From Aristolochia californica (Eukaryota > Streptophyta > Magnoliopsida > Piperales > Aristolochiaceae): a DNA stretch of 64,000 bases. The first letter of the stretch is position 1. Every line of letters begins with the position of its first letter. Of the stretch, positions 21,555 to 36,300 are shown in pieces. The translations under genes were made by a program, and so were the position numbers. The stretch lies in the NCBI GenBank assembly GCA_029961685.1, contig JARWKL010000007.1, forward strand, positions 10,873,406 to 10,937,405, in the 5' to 3' direction. The notes beneath the pieces were generated by a model, which did not search any database, was not told the origin of the DNA, and saw only the letters and a program-made list of their open reading frames with translations.

Positions 21555-24500
21555 AAATCACTTTAAAATCATAGATGATTGTTAGGTCAGTTTTTTAGAA
21601 AATGCACAAAATAGTGCCTTGTTTGGCATGGGTAAATATCCCACCACACCCAAACTTGAGAATTTAATGAGGTTTGGATCCGTACGCCATCTACATCTTT
21701 AACATGTTTCAAGCATGCGTATCCACATTTCAAACATGTGCGTGATCAATTAGAAATATCTTTCTTATCAAATTCCAAGCAATCAAGGTTGAACTAGTGG
21801 ATTTTCCCAAACATGGATATCAAACCTTTTGTGTTCATTTGTGGTGTGTGAATAAATTTTCTTTGCTTACATTTTTTGTTGTTCTAAATTTATTGCACAC
21901 ATAAACACTCAAATTTTATTTTTGTTGTGATATGCTTGCAAATATCTATTTTGTTTACGTGAGATAAAGGGAAAACTAAAAACTCATGTTTTAATTTAAG
22001 GAAAAAGTATACAATTGAAAAATAAATTCACAAATGTAGAGAGAGATATTTCCACAAAGTTTCTGTAAGTTTTTGGGATTGTAAACTCTTTATAGTTTTT
22101 ATATATCAGGTTTTGCAATCATCAGGAAACAAAACGAGAGGTAGGGGAATTTTTAGCTGAGTGTTGGCTCCCAATCCATAAGTAATTTCTTACAAAAATA
22201 TAGCCCGTTACGCATGACTGACCAATAAATCACTTTACTATCATCTATGATTGTACGGTCAATTTTTTTGTAAATGAGAAAATATTGGCTTGTTTGGCTC
22301 GGGTAAGTATCCCACCGCACCAAACTTGAGAATTTAATTAGGTTTGTATCCGTAGGTCATCTGCATCTGTAATATGTTTCAAGCATGCATATCCACATTT
22401 AAAACATGTACAGGGTGAATAAAAAATCTCTTTCTTATAAAATTCCAAGCTATGAGGGTTGAACTAGTGGAATTTCCCAAATATGGATATCAAACCTTTT
22501 GTGTTTATTTGTGGTGTGTGAATAAATTTTCTTTGCTTACATTTTTTGTTGTTCTAAATTTTTTACACACATAAAACTCTAAAATTTTCATTTTGTTGTG
22601 AGTTGTTTGCCTTTTTCTTTCTTGTTTATGAGAGATAAAGAGAAAAGTGAAAACTCAAGTTTTGATTTAGGTAAAAAGTACACATCTAAAATGGAAATTC
22701 ACAAAAAGTGTCTGTAACTTTGAAGGATTGTAAACTCTTTCTAGTTTTTTTATATCAGGTTTTACAATCGTCGGGAAACAAAGGGGGTGGCGGTTGAATT
22801 TTTAGCTGAATTTGACTCCCAATCCTTAAGTCTTTCATCCAAAAATATAGCCCATTACGCATGATTGACTGACAAATCACTTTATAATCATCTATGATTG
22901 TTAGGTCAGTTTTTTTCTAAATGGGCAAAATAATGGCTTGTTTAGCTTGGATAAATTTTCCACTGCACCCAAACTTGAGAATTTAATGAGGTTTGGATCC
23001 GTAGGTCATCTGCATCTTTAACATGTTTCAAACATGCATATCCTCATATAAAATCCAAGCAATCAATGTTGAACTAGTGGAATTTCTCAAACTTGGATAT
23101 CAAACCTTTTGTGTTTATTTGTGGTGTGTGAATAAATTTTCTTTGCTTACATTTGTTGTTATTCTATCTTTTTTGCACACAGAAACTCTAAAATTTTCAT
23201 TTCGTGGATCTGTTTGCCTTTATCTTTTTTGTTTACGCGAGATAAAGGGAAAAGTATACATCTAAAATGGAAATGCACAAATGTATATAGAGATAATTCC
23301 AAAAAGTGTCTGTAACTTTTAGGGATTGTAAGATCTTTTTATTTTTTTTATATATTGTTTTGAAAATATCTAGAAACAAAGGGAGAGGAAGGTGAATTTT
23401 TTGCAGAGTGTTGGCTCCCAATCCATAAGTCATTTCTTACAAAAATATAGCCTTTTACGTATGATTGACCGATAAATCACTTTACAATCATCTATGATTG
23501 TTCGGTCAGGTAAATATCCCACTACACCCAAACTTGAAAATTTAATGAGGTTGGATCCGTACGTTATCTGCATCTCTAACATGTTTCAAGCATGCATATC
23601 CAAATTTCAAACATGTGCGGGATCAATTAGAAATATTTTTCTTATCAAATTCCAAGCTATCAGGGTTGAACTAGTGGAATTTCCCAATCTTGGTATCAAA
23701 CGTTTTGTGTACATTTGTGGTGTGTGAAAAAATTTTCTTTGGTTACATTTTGTGTTGTTCTAAATTTTTTCCACTAACAAACTCTCAAATTTTCTTTTTG
23801 TTGTGATATGTATGCCATTATGTTTTTTGTTTACGTGAGATAAAGGGAAAAGTGAAAACTCAAGTTTTGATTTATGGAAAAGGTATACAATTAAAAAAGA
23901 AATTCACAAATGTAAAGAGAGATATTTCCAGAAAGTTTCTAAAACTTTTAGGGATTGTAAACTCTTTCTAGTTTTTATATATCTGGTTTTGCAATCGTTA
24001 GGAAACAATGCGAGAGGAAGGTGAATTTTTAGCTGAGTGTTGGCTCCCAATCCATCAGTAATTTCTTACAAAAATATAGCCCGTTACCAAACTTGGATAT
24101 CAAACCTTTTGTGTTCCTTTGTGGTGTGTGAAAAAATTTTCTTTGCTTACATTTGTTGTTGTTCTAAATTTTTAGAACACAAAAACTCTAAAATTTTCAT
24201 TTTGTGGTGATCTATTTGGCTTTTTCTTTTTTGCTTACGAGAGATAAAGGGAAAAGTGAAAACTCAAGTTTTTATTTAAGTAAAAAGTACACATCTAAAA
24301 TGGAAATGCACAAATGTGGAGAGATATAATTCCAAAAAGTCTCTGTAACTTTGAAGGATTTTAAACTCTTTCTAGTTTTTATATATTAGGTTTTGCAATA
24401 TTTGGGAAACAAGGGGGGAGGCAGAGGAATTTTTAGCTGAGTGTTGACTCCCAATCTTGAAGTCATTTCATACAAAAATGTAGCCCGTCATGTATAATTG

Positions 24501-27329
24501 ACAGATAAATCACTTTACAATCATCTATAATTGTTAGGTTAGCTTTTTTGTAAATGGGCAAAATAATGGCTTGTTTGGCTCGGGTAAATTTCCCACCGCA
24601 CCCAAACTTAAGAATTTAATGAGGTTTGGATCCATAGGTCATTTGCATCTTTAACATGTTGCAAGCATGCATATCCACATTTAAAAGGTGTGCATGATCA
24701 ATTAGAAATCTCTTTCTTATAAAATTCCAAGCAATCATTGTTGAACTAGTGGAATTTCAAAAACTTGGATATCAAACCTTTTGTGTTCATTTGTGGTGTG
24801 TGAATAAATTTTCTTTGCTTACATTTGTTGTTATTCTATCTTTTTTGCACACATAAACTCTAAAATTTTCATTTTGTTATGATCTATTTGCCTTTATCTT
24901 TTTTGTTTACACGAGATAAAGGGAAAAGTCAAAACTCAAGTTTTGATTTAAGGAAAAAGTATACATCTAAAATGGAAAGGCACAATTGTATAGAGAGATA
25001 ATTCCAAAAAGTGTTTGTAACTCTTTCTAGCTTTAATATATGTTGTTTTTCAATCGTTGGGAAACAAAGGGGAAGGCGGGGGAATTTTTAGCTGAGTGTT
25101 TACTCCCAATCAATTAGTCATTTCTTAAAAAAAAATAGCCCGATAAGCATGATTCACTAATAAATCACTTTACAATCATCTATGATTTATTAGGTCAGGT
25201 TTTCAGAAAATGCACAAAAAAATGGCATGGTTGGCTCGGGTAAATATCCCACCGCACCCAAACTTGAGAATTTAATGAGGTTTTGATCCGTAGGTCATCT
25301 GCATCTTTAACGTGTTTCAAGCATTCATATCCACATTTCAAACATGTGCGGGATCAATTAGATATCTCTTTCTTATTACATTCCAAGCTATCTGGGTTGA
25401 ACTAGTGGAATTTCCCAAATTTGGATATCAAACCTTTTATGTACATTTGTGGTGTGTGAATAAATTTTCTTTGCTTACATTTTTTATTGTTCTAAATTTT
25501 TTGCACACATAAACTCTCAAATTTTATTTTTGTTATGATTTGTTTGCCATTATCTTTTTAGTTTACATGAGATAAAGGGAAAAGTAAAAATGAAGTTTTG
25601 ATTTAAGGAAAAAGTATACAATTAAAAAAGAAATTCACAAATGTAGAGAGACATATTTCCAAAAAGTTTCTATAACTTTTAGCGATTGTAAACTCTTTCT
25701 AGTTTTTATATATCAGGTTTTGCAATCGTCGGGAAACAAAACGAGAGCTAGGGGAATTTTTAGCTGAGTGTTGACTCCCAATCCATAAGTAATTTCTTAA
25801 AAAAATATAGCCCATTACGTATGATTGACTGAAATAACTTTACAATCATCTATGATTGTTAAGTCAACTTTTTTTGTAAATGGGCAAAATAATGGCTTGT
25901 TTCGCTTGGGTAAATATCCCACCGCACACAAACTTGAGAACTTAATGAGGTTAGGATTCGTAGGTCACCTGCATCTATAACATGTTTCAAGCATGCTTAT
26001 CCACATTTGAAACATGTGCAGGATCTATTAGAAATCTCTTTCTAATAAAATTCCAAGCTATGAGGGTTGAACTAGTGGAATTTCCCAAACTGGGATATCA
26101 AACCTTTTGTGTTCATTTGTGGTGTACGAATAAATTTTCTTTGCTTACATTTGTTGTTGTTCTAAATTTTTTGTACACATAAACACTAAAAGTTTCATTT
26201 GGTTGTGATCCGTTTGCCTTTATCTTTTTTGTTTATGAGAGATAAAGAGAAAAGTGAAAATCAAGTTTTTATTTAAGTAAAAAGTATACATCTAAAATGG
26301 AAATGCTCAAATGTAGAGAAAGATAATTTTAAAAAGTGTCTGTAACTTTGAGGGACTGTAATTTCTTTCTAGTTTTTATATATCAGGTTTTGCTATCTTC
26401 GGGAAACAAAGGGGGAGGCGAGGGAATTTTTAGCTGAGTGTTTACTTCCAATCCATATGTCATTTCTTAAAAAAATATAGCCCGTTAGGCCTGATTGACC
26501 GATAGATCACTTTACAATCATCTATGATAGTCAGACCAGCTTTTTTGTAAATGGGCAAATTAATGGCTAGTTGGCTAGGGTAAATATCCCACCACACTCA
26601 AACTTGAGAATTTAATGAGGTTTTGATTCATAGGTCATCTGCATCTTTAACATGTATCAAGCTTGCATATCCACATTTAAAACATGTGCACGATCAATTA
26701 GAAATCTCTTTCTAATAAAATTCCAAGCTATCAGGGTTGAACTAGTGGAATTTCCCAAACTCGGATATCAAAACTTTTGTGTTCATTTGTGGTGTGTCAA
26801 TAAATTCTCTTTGCTTACATTCGTTGTTGTTCTAAATTTTTTACATACATAAACTCTAAAATATTCATTTTGTTGTCATCTGTTTGTCTTTATCTTTTTT
26901 GTTTACTAGAGATAAAGGGAAAAGTGAAAACTAGTGTTTAGATTTAAGGAAAAAGTATACATCTAAAAAGGATATCTACAAATGAAGAGAGAGATAATTC
27001 CAAAAAGTGTATGTAACTTTTAGGGAATGTAAACTCTTCCTAATTTTTATATATCATGTTTTGCAATCGTAAAGAAACAAAGGGGGAGGCGGGTATATTT
27101 TTAGCTTAGTGTTGACTCCCAAACAATAAGTGATTTCTTACAAAAATATAGCCCGTTATGCATGAATGAGTGATAAATCCCTTTACAATCATTTATGATT
27201 GTTAGGTCACTTTTTTTGTAAATGAGCAAAAAAAATGGCTTGTTTGGCTCAGGTAAAGAACCCGCCACACCCAAACTTGAGATTTTAATGAGGTTTGGAT
27301 CCGTAGGTCATCTGCATCCTTAACATGTT
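21555..27329 (+). repeat. Satellite block with several truncated monomers
   Basis: This resumes after the solo LTR and runs to a block join at 27,330. Deletions shorten some units. One is at about 23,050 (lost aattagaaatctctttctta region). At about 23,505 ggtcag joins straight to gtaaatatccc. At about 24,088 gcccgttac joins caaacttggatatc, losing roughly 270 bp. Units from 25,312 to 26,652 are regular at 670 bp. Confidence 0.88.
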
Positions 27330-30300
27330 TGTTTCGCTCGGGTAAATATCCCACCACACCCAAACTTATGGATTTCATGATGTTTGGATCCGTAGGTCAT
27401 TTGCATCTTTAACAAGTTTCAAGCATGCTTAGCCACATTTAAAACATGTGCAGGATCAATCAAAAATCTCTTTCTTATAAAATTCCAAGCTATCAGGGTT
27501 GAACTAGTGGAATTTCCCAAACTTTGATATCAAAACTTTTGTGTTCATTTGGGGTGTGTGAATAAATTTTCTTTGCTTACATTTGTTGTTCTAAATTTTT
27601 GCATACATAAACTCTAAAATTTTCATTTTTGTTTTGGTCTGTTAGCCTTTATCCTTTTTGTTTACGAGAGATAAAGGGAAAAAGTGAAAACTCAAGTTTT
27701 GATTTAAGGAAAAAGTATACATCTAAAATGGAAATGTAAAAATGTAGAGAGAGATAATTCCAAAAAGTGTCTGTAAATTTTAGGGATTTTAAACTCTTTC
27801 TAGTGTTTATATATCAAGTTTTGCAATCATTGAGAAACAAAGGAGGGGGGGGGGGGGGGGGGGGGGTGGGAATTTTTAGCTGAGTGTTGACTCCCAATCC
27901 ATAAGGCATTTCTTACAAAAATATAGCCCGTTATGCACAATTGACCGATAAATCACTTTACAATCATCTATGCTTGTTTGGTCAGCTTTTTTGTAAATAG
28001 GAAAAATAATGGCTTGGTTAGCTCTGGTAAATATCCCACCGCCCCCAAACTCGAGAATTTAATGAGGTTTGGATCCGTAGGTCATCTGTATCTTTAACAT
28101 GTTTCAAGCATGAATATCCACATTTAGAAATCTCATTCTTTTAAAATTCCAAGATGTCAGGGTTGAACTAGTGGAATTTCCAAAAACTTGGATATTAAAA
28201 CTTTTGTGTTCATTTGTGGTGGATGAATAAATTTTCTTAGCTTACATTTGTTGTTGTTTTAAATTTTTTACATACATAAACTCTAAAATTTTCATTTTGT
28301 TGTGATAAGTGTGCCTTTACCTTTTTTTGTTTACGAGAGATAAAGGGAAAAGTGAAAACTCAAGTTTTAATTTAAGGAAAATGTATACATCTAAAATGGA
28401 AATGCACAAGTGTAGAGAGAGATAATTCCAAAAACTGTTTGTAACGTTTAGGGATTGTAAACTCTTTCTAGTTTTTACATATCGGGTTTTGATATCATCA
28501 GGAAACAAAGGGGGAGGCAACGAAACTTTTAGCTAAGTGTTGACTCCCAATCCATTAGTCATTTCTTAAAAAAATATAGCCTGTTATGCATGATTGACAT
28601 ATAAATCACTTTACAATTATTTATGACTGTTAGGTCAACTTTTTTGTAAATGGGCAAAATAATTTCTTGTTTGGCTCGGGTAAATAACCCACCACACCCA
28701 AACTATAGAATTTAATGTGGTTTGGATACGTAGGTCATCTGCATCTTTAACATGTTTCAAGCCTGCATATCCACATTTAAAACATGTGCATGATCAATTA
28801 GAAATCTCCTTCTTATAAAATTCCAAGCAATCAGGGATGAACTAGTGGAATTTCCCAAACTTGAATATCAAAGCTTTTGTGATATTTTTGGTGTGTGAAT
28901 AAATTTTCTTATGTTACATTTTTTTTTTTGTTCTAAATTTTTTGAATGCATAAACTAAAAAATTTTCATTTTGTTCTGATATGTTTGCCTTTATCTTTTA
29001 TGTTTACGAGAGATAAAGGGAAAAGTAAAAACTCAAGTTTTGATTTAAGGACAAAGTATACATCTAAAATGTAAATGCACAAATGTTAAGAGAGATAATT
29101 AAAAAAAGTGTCTGTAACTTTTAGGGATTGTAAACTCTTTCAAATTTTTATAGATTAGGTTTTGCAATCGCCGAGAAACAAAGGGGGAAGCGGGGGAATT
29201 TTTAGGGGAAATATCCCACCGCACCCAAACTTGAGAGTTTAATAAGGTTGTGATCCATAGGTCATCTGCATCTTTAATAGGTTTCAAACATGCATATCCA
29301 CATTTAAAAGATGTGTAGGATCAATAGAAATCTCTTTCTTATAAAATTCCAAGCTATCAGGGTTGAACTGGTGGAACTTCCCAAAACATGGATATCAAAA
29401 CTTTTGTGTTCATTTGTGGTGTGTGAATAAATTTTCTTTGCTTACATTTGTTGTTGTTATAAATTTTTTGCATACATAAACTCTAAAATTTTCATTTTTT
29501 TGTGATATGTTTGCATTTAAATTTTTTGTTTACGAGAGATAAAGGGAAAACTGAAAATTCAATGTTTTGATTAAAGGAAAAAGTATACATCTAAAATGGA
29601 AATGCACAAGTGTAGAGAGTGATAATTCCAAAAACTTTCGCAAACTTTTAGGGATTGTAAACTTTTTTTAGTTTTTATATATCAGGTTTTGTAATCGTCG
29701 GCAAACAAAGAGGGAGGCGGGGGAATTTTTAGCTGAGTGTTGACTCCCAATCCTTAAGTCATTTCTTACAAAAATATATCCCGTTACGCATAATTGACCG
29801 ATAAATAACTTTAAGATCATCAATGATTGTTAGGTCAGCGTTTTTTTAAAAGGGCAAAATAATGGATTGTTTGGCTTAAGAAAATATCCCACTGCACCCA
29901 AACTTGAGAATTTAATGAGGTTAGGATCCGAAGGTCATCTACATCTTTAACATGTTTCAAGCATGCATATCCACATTTAATACATGTGCAAGATCAATAA
30001 GAAATCTCTTTCCTAATCAAATTCCAAGCTATCAGGGTTGATCTAGGGGAATTTCCCAAACTTGGATATCAAAACTTTTGTGTTCATTTGTGGTGTGTCA
30101 ATAAATTTTCTTTGCTTACATTCGTTGTTGTTCTAAATTTTTTGCATTCATAAACTCTAAAGTTTTCATTTTGTCGTCATCTGTTAACCTTTATATTTTT
30201 TGTTTACGACAGATAAAGGGAAAAGTGGAAACTAAATTTTTGATTTAAGGAAAAAGTATACATATAAAAAGGAAATGCACAAATGAAGAGAGAGATAATT

Positions 30301-33300
30301 CCAAAAAGTGTAGGTAACATTTAGGGATTGTAAACTCCTTCTAGTTTTTATATATTAGGTTTTGCAATTGTAAGGAAACAAAGGGGGAGGTGGGTGTATC
30401 TTTAGCTGAGTGTTGACTCCCAATCCATAAGTCATTTCTTACAAAAATATAACCCGTTACGCATGATTGACCGATAAATCCCTTTACAATCATTTATGAT
30501 TGTTAGGTCAATTTTTTTTGTAAATAAGCAAAAAAATGGCTTGTTTGGCACAGGTAAATAACCCGCCACACCTAAACTTGAGATTTTAATGAGGTTTGGA
30601 TCCGTAGGTCATCTGCATCTTTAACATGTTTCAAGCAAGCATATCCACACTTAAAACATGTGCAAGATCAATTAGAAAATCATTTTCTTATAAAATTCCA
30701 AGCTATCAGGGTTGAACTAGTGGAATTTCCCAAACTCGGATATCAAAACTTTTGTGTTCATTTGTGGTGTGTCAATAAATTTTCTTTGCTTACATTCGTT
30801 GTTGTTCTAAATTTTTTGCATACATAAACTCCAAATTTTCATTTTGTTGTGATTTATTTGCCTTTATCTTTTTTGTTTACGAGAGATAAAGGGAAAAGTT
30901 AAAACTCAAGTTTTAATTTATGCAAAAACTATACAAAAAAAATGGAAATGCACAAATGTAGAGAAAGATAATTGCAAAAAGTGTCTGTAACTTTTACGGT
31001 TTGTAAACTCTTTCTTGTTTTTATATATCAATTTTTGCAATCATCGGGAAACAAAGGGGGAGGCGGGGGAATTTTTAGTTGAGTGTTGAGTCCCAATCCT
31101 TAAGTCATTTCTTAAAAAAATATAGCCCGTTACGCATGATTGATCAATAAATCAATTTACAATCATCTATGATTATTAGGTCAGCTATTTTGTATATGGG
31201 CAAAATCATGTCTAGTTTGGCCCAGGTAAATATTCCTTCGCACCCAAACTTGAGAATTTACTGAGATTTGGATCCATAGGTTATTTGCATCTTTAAGATG
31301 TTACAAGCATGCATATCCATATCTAAAAGATGTGTAGGATCAATTAGAAATCTTTTTCTTATAAAATTCCAAGCTATCTGGGTTGAACTAGAGAAATTTC
31401 CCAAACTTGGATATCAAACCTTTTGTGTTCATTTTTGCTGTGTGAATAAATTTTCTTTGCTTACATTTGTTAATGTTCTAATTTTTTTCACACATAAACT
31501 CTAAAATTTTCATTTTTTTGTGATCTGTTTGCCTTTATCTTTTTTGTTTACGAGAGAAAAAGGGAAACGTGAAAACTCAAGTTTTGATTTAAGGAAAAAG
31601 TATACATCTAAAATGGAAAAGCACAAATGTACAGAGAGATAATTCCTAAAAATTTCTATAACTTTTATGGATTGTAAACTCTTTCTAGTTTTTATGTATC
31701 AGGTTTTACAATCAACGAGAAAAAAAAGAAGAGGCGGGGGAATTTTTTGATGAGTTTTGACTCCCAATCCATAAGTCATTTCTTAAAAAAATATAGTCCA
31801 TTACACATGATTGACCGATAAATCACTTTACAATCATCTATAATTTCTAGGTCAGCGTTTTTGTAAATGGGCAAAATAATGGCTTGTGTTGTTCATGTAA
31901 ATATCCCACCGCACCCAAACTTGACAATTTAATGAGGTTTGGATCCGTATGTCTTCTGCATCTTTAACATGTTTCTTGCATGCATATCCACATTTAAAAC
32001 ATGTGCAGGATCAACTAGAAATCTCTTTCTTATAAAATTCCAAGCTATCACGGTTGAACTAGTGGAATTTCCCAAACTTGGACATCAAAATTTTGTGTCC
32101 ATTTGTGGTGTGTGAATAAATTTTCTTTGTTTACATTTGTTGTTGTTCAAAATTTTTTGCGTACATCAACTCTAAAATTTTCTTTTGGTTGTCATCTGTT
32201 TGCCTTTTTTTTTCTGTTGATGAGAGAGAAAGGGAAAAGTGAAAACTCAAGTTTTGATTTAAGGAAAAAGTATACATCTAAAATGGAAATGAACAAATGT
32301 ATATTTCCAAAAAGTGTCTGTAACTTTTAGGGATTGTAAAATCTTTCGAGTTATAATATATCAGGTTTTGCAATCGTGGCAAACAAATGGGAAGGTGGGG
32401 GAATTTTTAGCTAAGTGTTGACTCCCAATCGATAAGTCATTTCTTAAAAAAATATAGCTCGTTATGCATGATTGATCGATAAATCACTGTACAATCATCT
32501 ATGATTGTTTGGTTTGTTTTTTTGTAAATTGGCAAAATAATGACTTGTTTGGCTCTAGTAAATATCCCACCACATCCAAACTTGACAATTTCATGAGGTT
32601 AGGATCCGTAGGTCATATGGATCTTTAACATGTTTCAAGCATACATATCCACATTTAAAACATGTGCAGAATGAATTAGAAATCTCTTTCTTATAAAATT
32701 CCAAGCTATCAGGGTTAAACTGCAGGAATTTCCCAAACTAGGATATATGAACTTTTGTGTTCATTTGTGGTGTGTGAATAAATTTTTTTTTCTTACATTT
32801 TTTGTTGTTCTAAATTTTTTGCATACATTAACTCTAAAATTTTCATTTTTTTGTGATTTGTTTGCCTTTATCTTTTTGTTTGCTAGAGATGAAGGGAAAA
32901 GTAAAAACTCAAGTTTTGATTTAAGGAAAAAGTATACATCTAAAATGGAAATGTAAAAATGTAGAGAGAAATAATTCCTAAAAGTGTCTATATCTTTTAG
33001 GGATTGTAAAGTCTTTTTAGTTTTTATATATCAGGTTTTGCAATCGTCGGAAAACAAAGGGGGTGGCGAGGAAATTTTTAACTGAGTGTTGACTCCCAAT
33101 CCATAGGTCTTTTCTAACAAAAATATAGCCCGTTATGCATGATTGACAGATAAATCACTTTACAATCATCTATGATTGTTAGGTCAGATTTTTGTATATA
33201 TGGGCAAAATAATGCCTTGTTTTGCTCGGGTAAATATCCCACCGCACCCAAACTTGTGGATTTCATGATGTTTGGATCCGTAGGTCATCTGCATCTTTAA

Positions 33301-36300
33301 CAAGTTTCAAGCATGCTTAGCCACATTTAAAACATGTGCAGGATCAATTAGAAATCTCTTTCTTATAAAATTCCAACCTATCAGGGTTGAACTAGTAAAA
33401 TTTCCCAAACATGGATATCAAAACTATTGTGTTCATTTGAGGTGTGTGAATAAATTTTCTTTGCTTACATTTGTTGTTGTTCTAAATTTTTTGCATACAT
33501 AAACTTTAAAATTTTCATTTTGTTGTGATAAGTTTGCCTTTACCTTTTTTGTTTACGAGAGATAAAGGAAAGAGTGAAAACTCAAATTTTAATTTAAGGA
33601 AAATGTATACATATAAAATGGAAATGCACAAGTGTAGAGAGAGATAATTCCAAAAACTGTTTGTAACTTTTAGGGATTGTAAACTCTTTCTAGTTTTTAC
33701 ATATCGGGTTTTGATATCATCGGGAAACAAAGAGGGAGGCAGCGGAACTTTTAGCAAAGTGTTAACTCCCAATCCATCAGTTATTTCTTAAAAAAATATA
33801 GCCCGTTACGCATGTTTGACAAATAAATCACTTTACATCTATGACTGTTAGGTCAGCTTTTTTGTAAATGGGCAAAATAATGGCTTGTTTGGCTCGGGTA
33901 AATAACCCACCACACCCAAACTACAGAATTTAATGAGGTTTGGATACGTAGGTCATCTGCATCTTTAACATGTTTCAAGCATACATATCCACATTTAAAA
34001 CATGTGCAGGATCAATTAGACATCTATTTTTTATAAAATTTCAAGCAATCAGGGTTGAATTTCCCAAACTTGGATATCAAAGCATTTGTAATATTTGTGG
34101 TGTGTAAATAAATTTTCTTAGCTTACATTTGTTGTTGTTCTAAATTTTTTGCATACAAAAACTCAAAAATTTTCACATTGTTCTGATATGTTTGCCTTTA
34201 TCTTTTATGTTTATGAGACATAAAGAGAAAAGTGAAAACTCAAGTTTTGATTTAAGGACAAAGTATACATCTAAAATGTAAATGCAAAAATTTTAAGAGA
34301 GATAATTACAAAAAGTGTCAGTAACTTTTAGGGATTGTAAACTCTTTCAAGTATTTATATATCAGGTTTTGCAATTGCCGGGAAACAAAGGGGGAAGCGG
34401 GGGAATTTTTAGGGTAAATATCCCACCACACCCAAACTTGAGAGTTTAATGAGGTTGTGATCCATAGGTCATCTGCATCTTTAACATGTTTCAAGCATGC
34501 ATTTCCACATTTAAAAGATGTGCAGGATCAATTAGAAATCTCTTTCTTATAAAATTCCAAACTATCAAGATTGAACTGGTGGAACTTCCCAAAACTTGGA
34601 TATCAAAACTTTTGTGTTCATTTGTGGTGTGTGAATAAATTTTCTTTGCTTACATTTTTTGTTGTTATAAATTTTTTGCCTACATTAACTCTAAAATTTT
34701 CATTTTGTTGTGATATGTTTGCATTTATCTTTTTTGTTTACGAGAGATAAAGGGAAAACTGAAAACTCAAAGTTTTGATTTAAGGAAAAAGTATACATCT
34801 AAAATGGAAATGCACGACTGTAGAGAGAGATAATTCCAAAAAATTTCTGTAACTTTTAGGGATTGTAAACTCTTTCTAGTTTTTAAATATCGGGTTTTGC
34901 AATCGTCGGGAAACAAAGGGGAATTTTTAGCTAAGTGTAAACTCCCAATCCAAAAGTGATTGCTTACAAAAATATAGCCTGTAACACATTATTGACCAAT
35001 AAATCACTTTAGAATCATTTATGATTGCTAGGTCAGCTTTTTTTGTAAATGGGAAAAATAATCGCCTATTTGGCGTGGGTAAATATCCCACCGCACCCAA
35101 ACTTCAGAATTTAATGAGGTTTTGATCCGCAGGATATCTGAATCTTGAACATGTTTCATGCATGCATATCCACATTTAAAACATGTGCAAGATCAATTAG
35201 AAATCTCTTTCTTATAAAGTTCCAATCTATTAGGGTTGAACAAGTAGAATTTCCCAATCTTGGATATCAAAACTTTTGTGTTCATTCGTGGTGTGTGAAT
35301 AAATTTTCTTCACTTACATTTGTTTTTGTTATAAATTTTTTGCATTACATAAACTCTAAAACTTTCATTTTGTTGTGATCTATTAGCCTTTATCTTTTTG
35401 GTTTATGACAGATAAAGGAAAAAGTGAAAACTCACGTTTTGATTTAAGGAAAAAGTATACATCTAAAACGGAAATGCACAAATGTAGAGAGAGATAATTC
35501 CAAAAAGTGTCTGTAACTTTTAGGGATAGTGAACTCATTCTAGTTTTTATATATCAGGTTTTACAATCGTCGGGAAACACAGTGGGAAACGGGGGAATTT
35601 TTAGCTGAGCGTTGAATCCCAATCCTTAAGTCATTTCTTACAAAAATATAGCCCATTACGCATGATTGACCGATAAATCACTTTACAATCATCTATGATT
35701 TTTGGGTTAGTTTTTTTGTAAATGTGCAAAATAATGGCTTGTTTGGTTCGGGTAAATATCCCACCGCACCCAAACTTGAGAATTTAATGAGGTTTGGATC
35801 CGTAGGTCATCTGCATCTTTACCATGTTTCAAGCATGAATACCCACATTTAAAACTTGTGATGGATCAACTAGAAATTCCTTTCTTATAAAACTCCAAGC
35901 TATCAGGGTTAAACTAGTGGAATTTCCCAACTTGGATATCAAAACTTTTGTGTCCATCAGTGGTGTGTGAATAAATTTTATTTGCTAAAATTTGATATTG
36001 TTCTAAATTTTTTGCATATATAAACTCTAAAATTTTCATTTTGTTGTGATCTATTTGCCATTATCTTTTTTCTTACAAGAGAAAAAGGAAAAAATGAAAA
36101 CTCACGTTTTGATTTAAGGAAAAATTATACGACTCAAATGGAAATGCACAAATGTAGAGAGATAATTCCAAAAAGTGTCTGTAACTTTTAGGGATTGTAA
36201 ACTCTTTCTAGTTTTTATATATAAGGTTTTCCAATCGTTGGGAAACAAAGTGGAAGGCGGGGAATTTTTAGCTGAGTGTTGACTCCCAATCCATAAGTCA

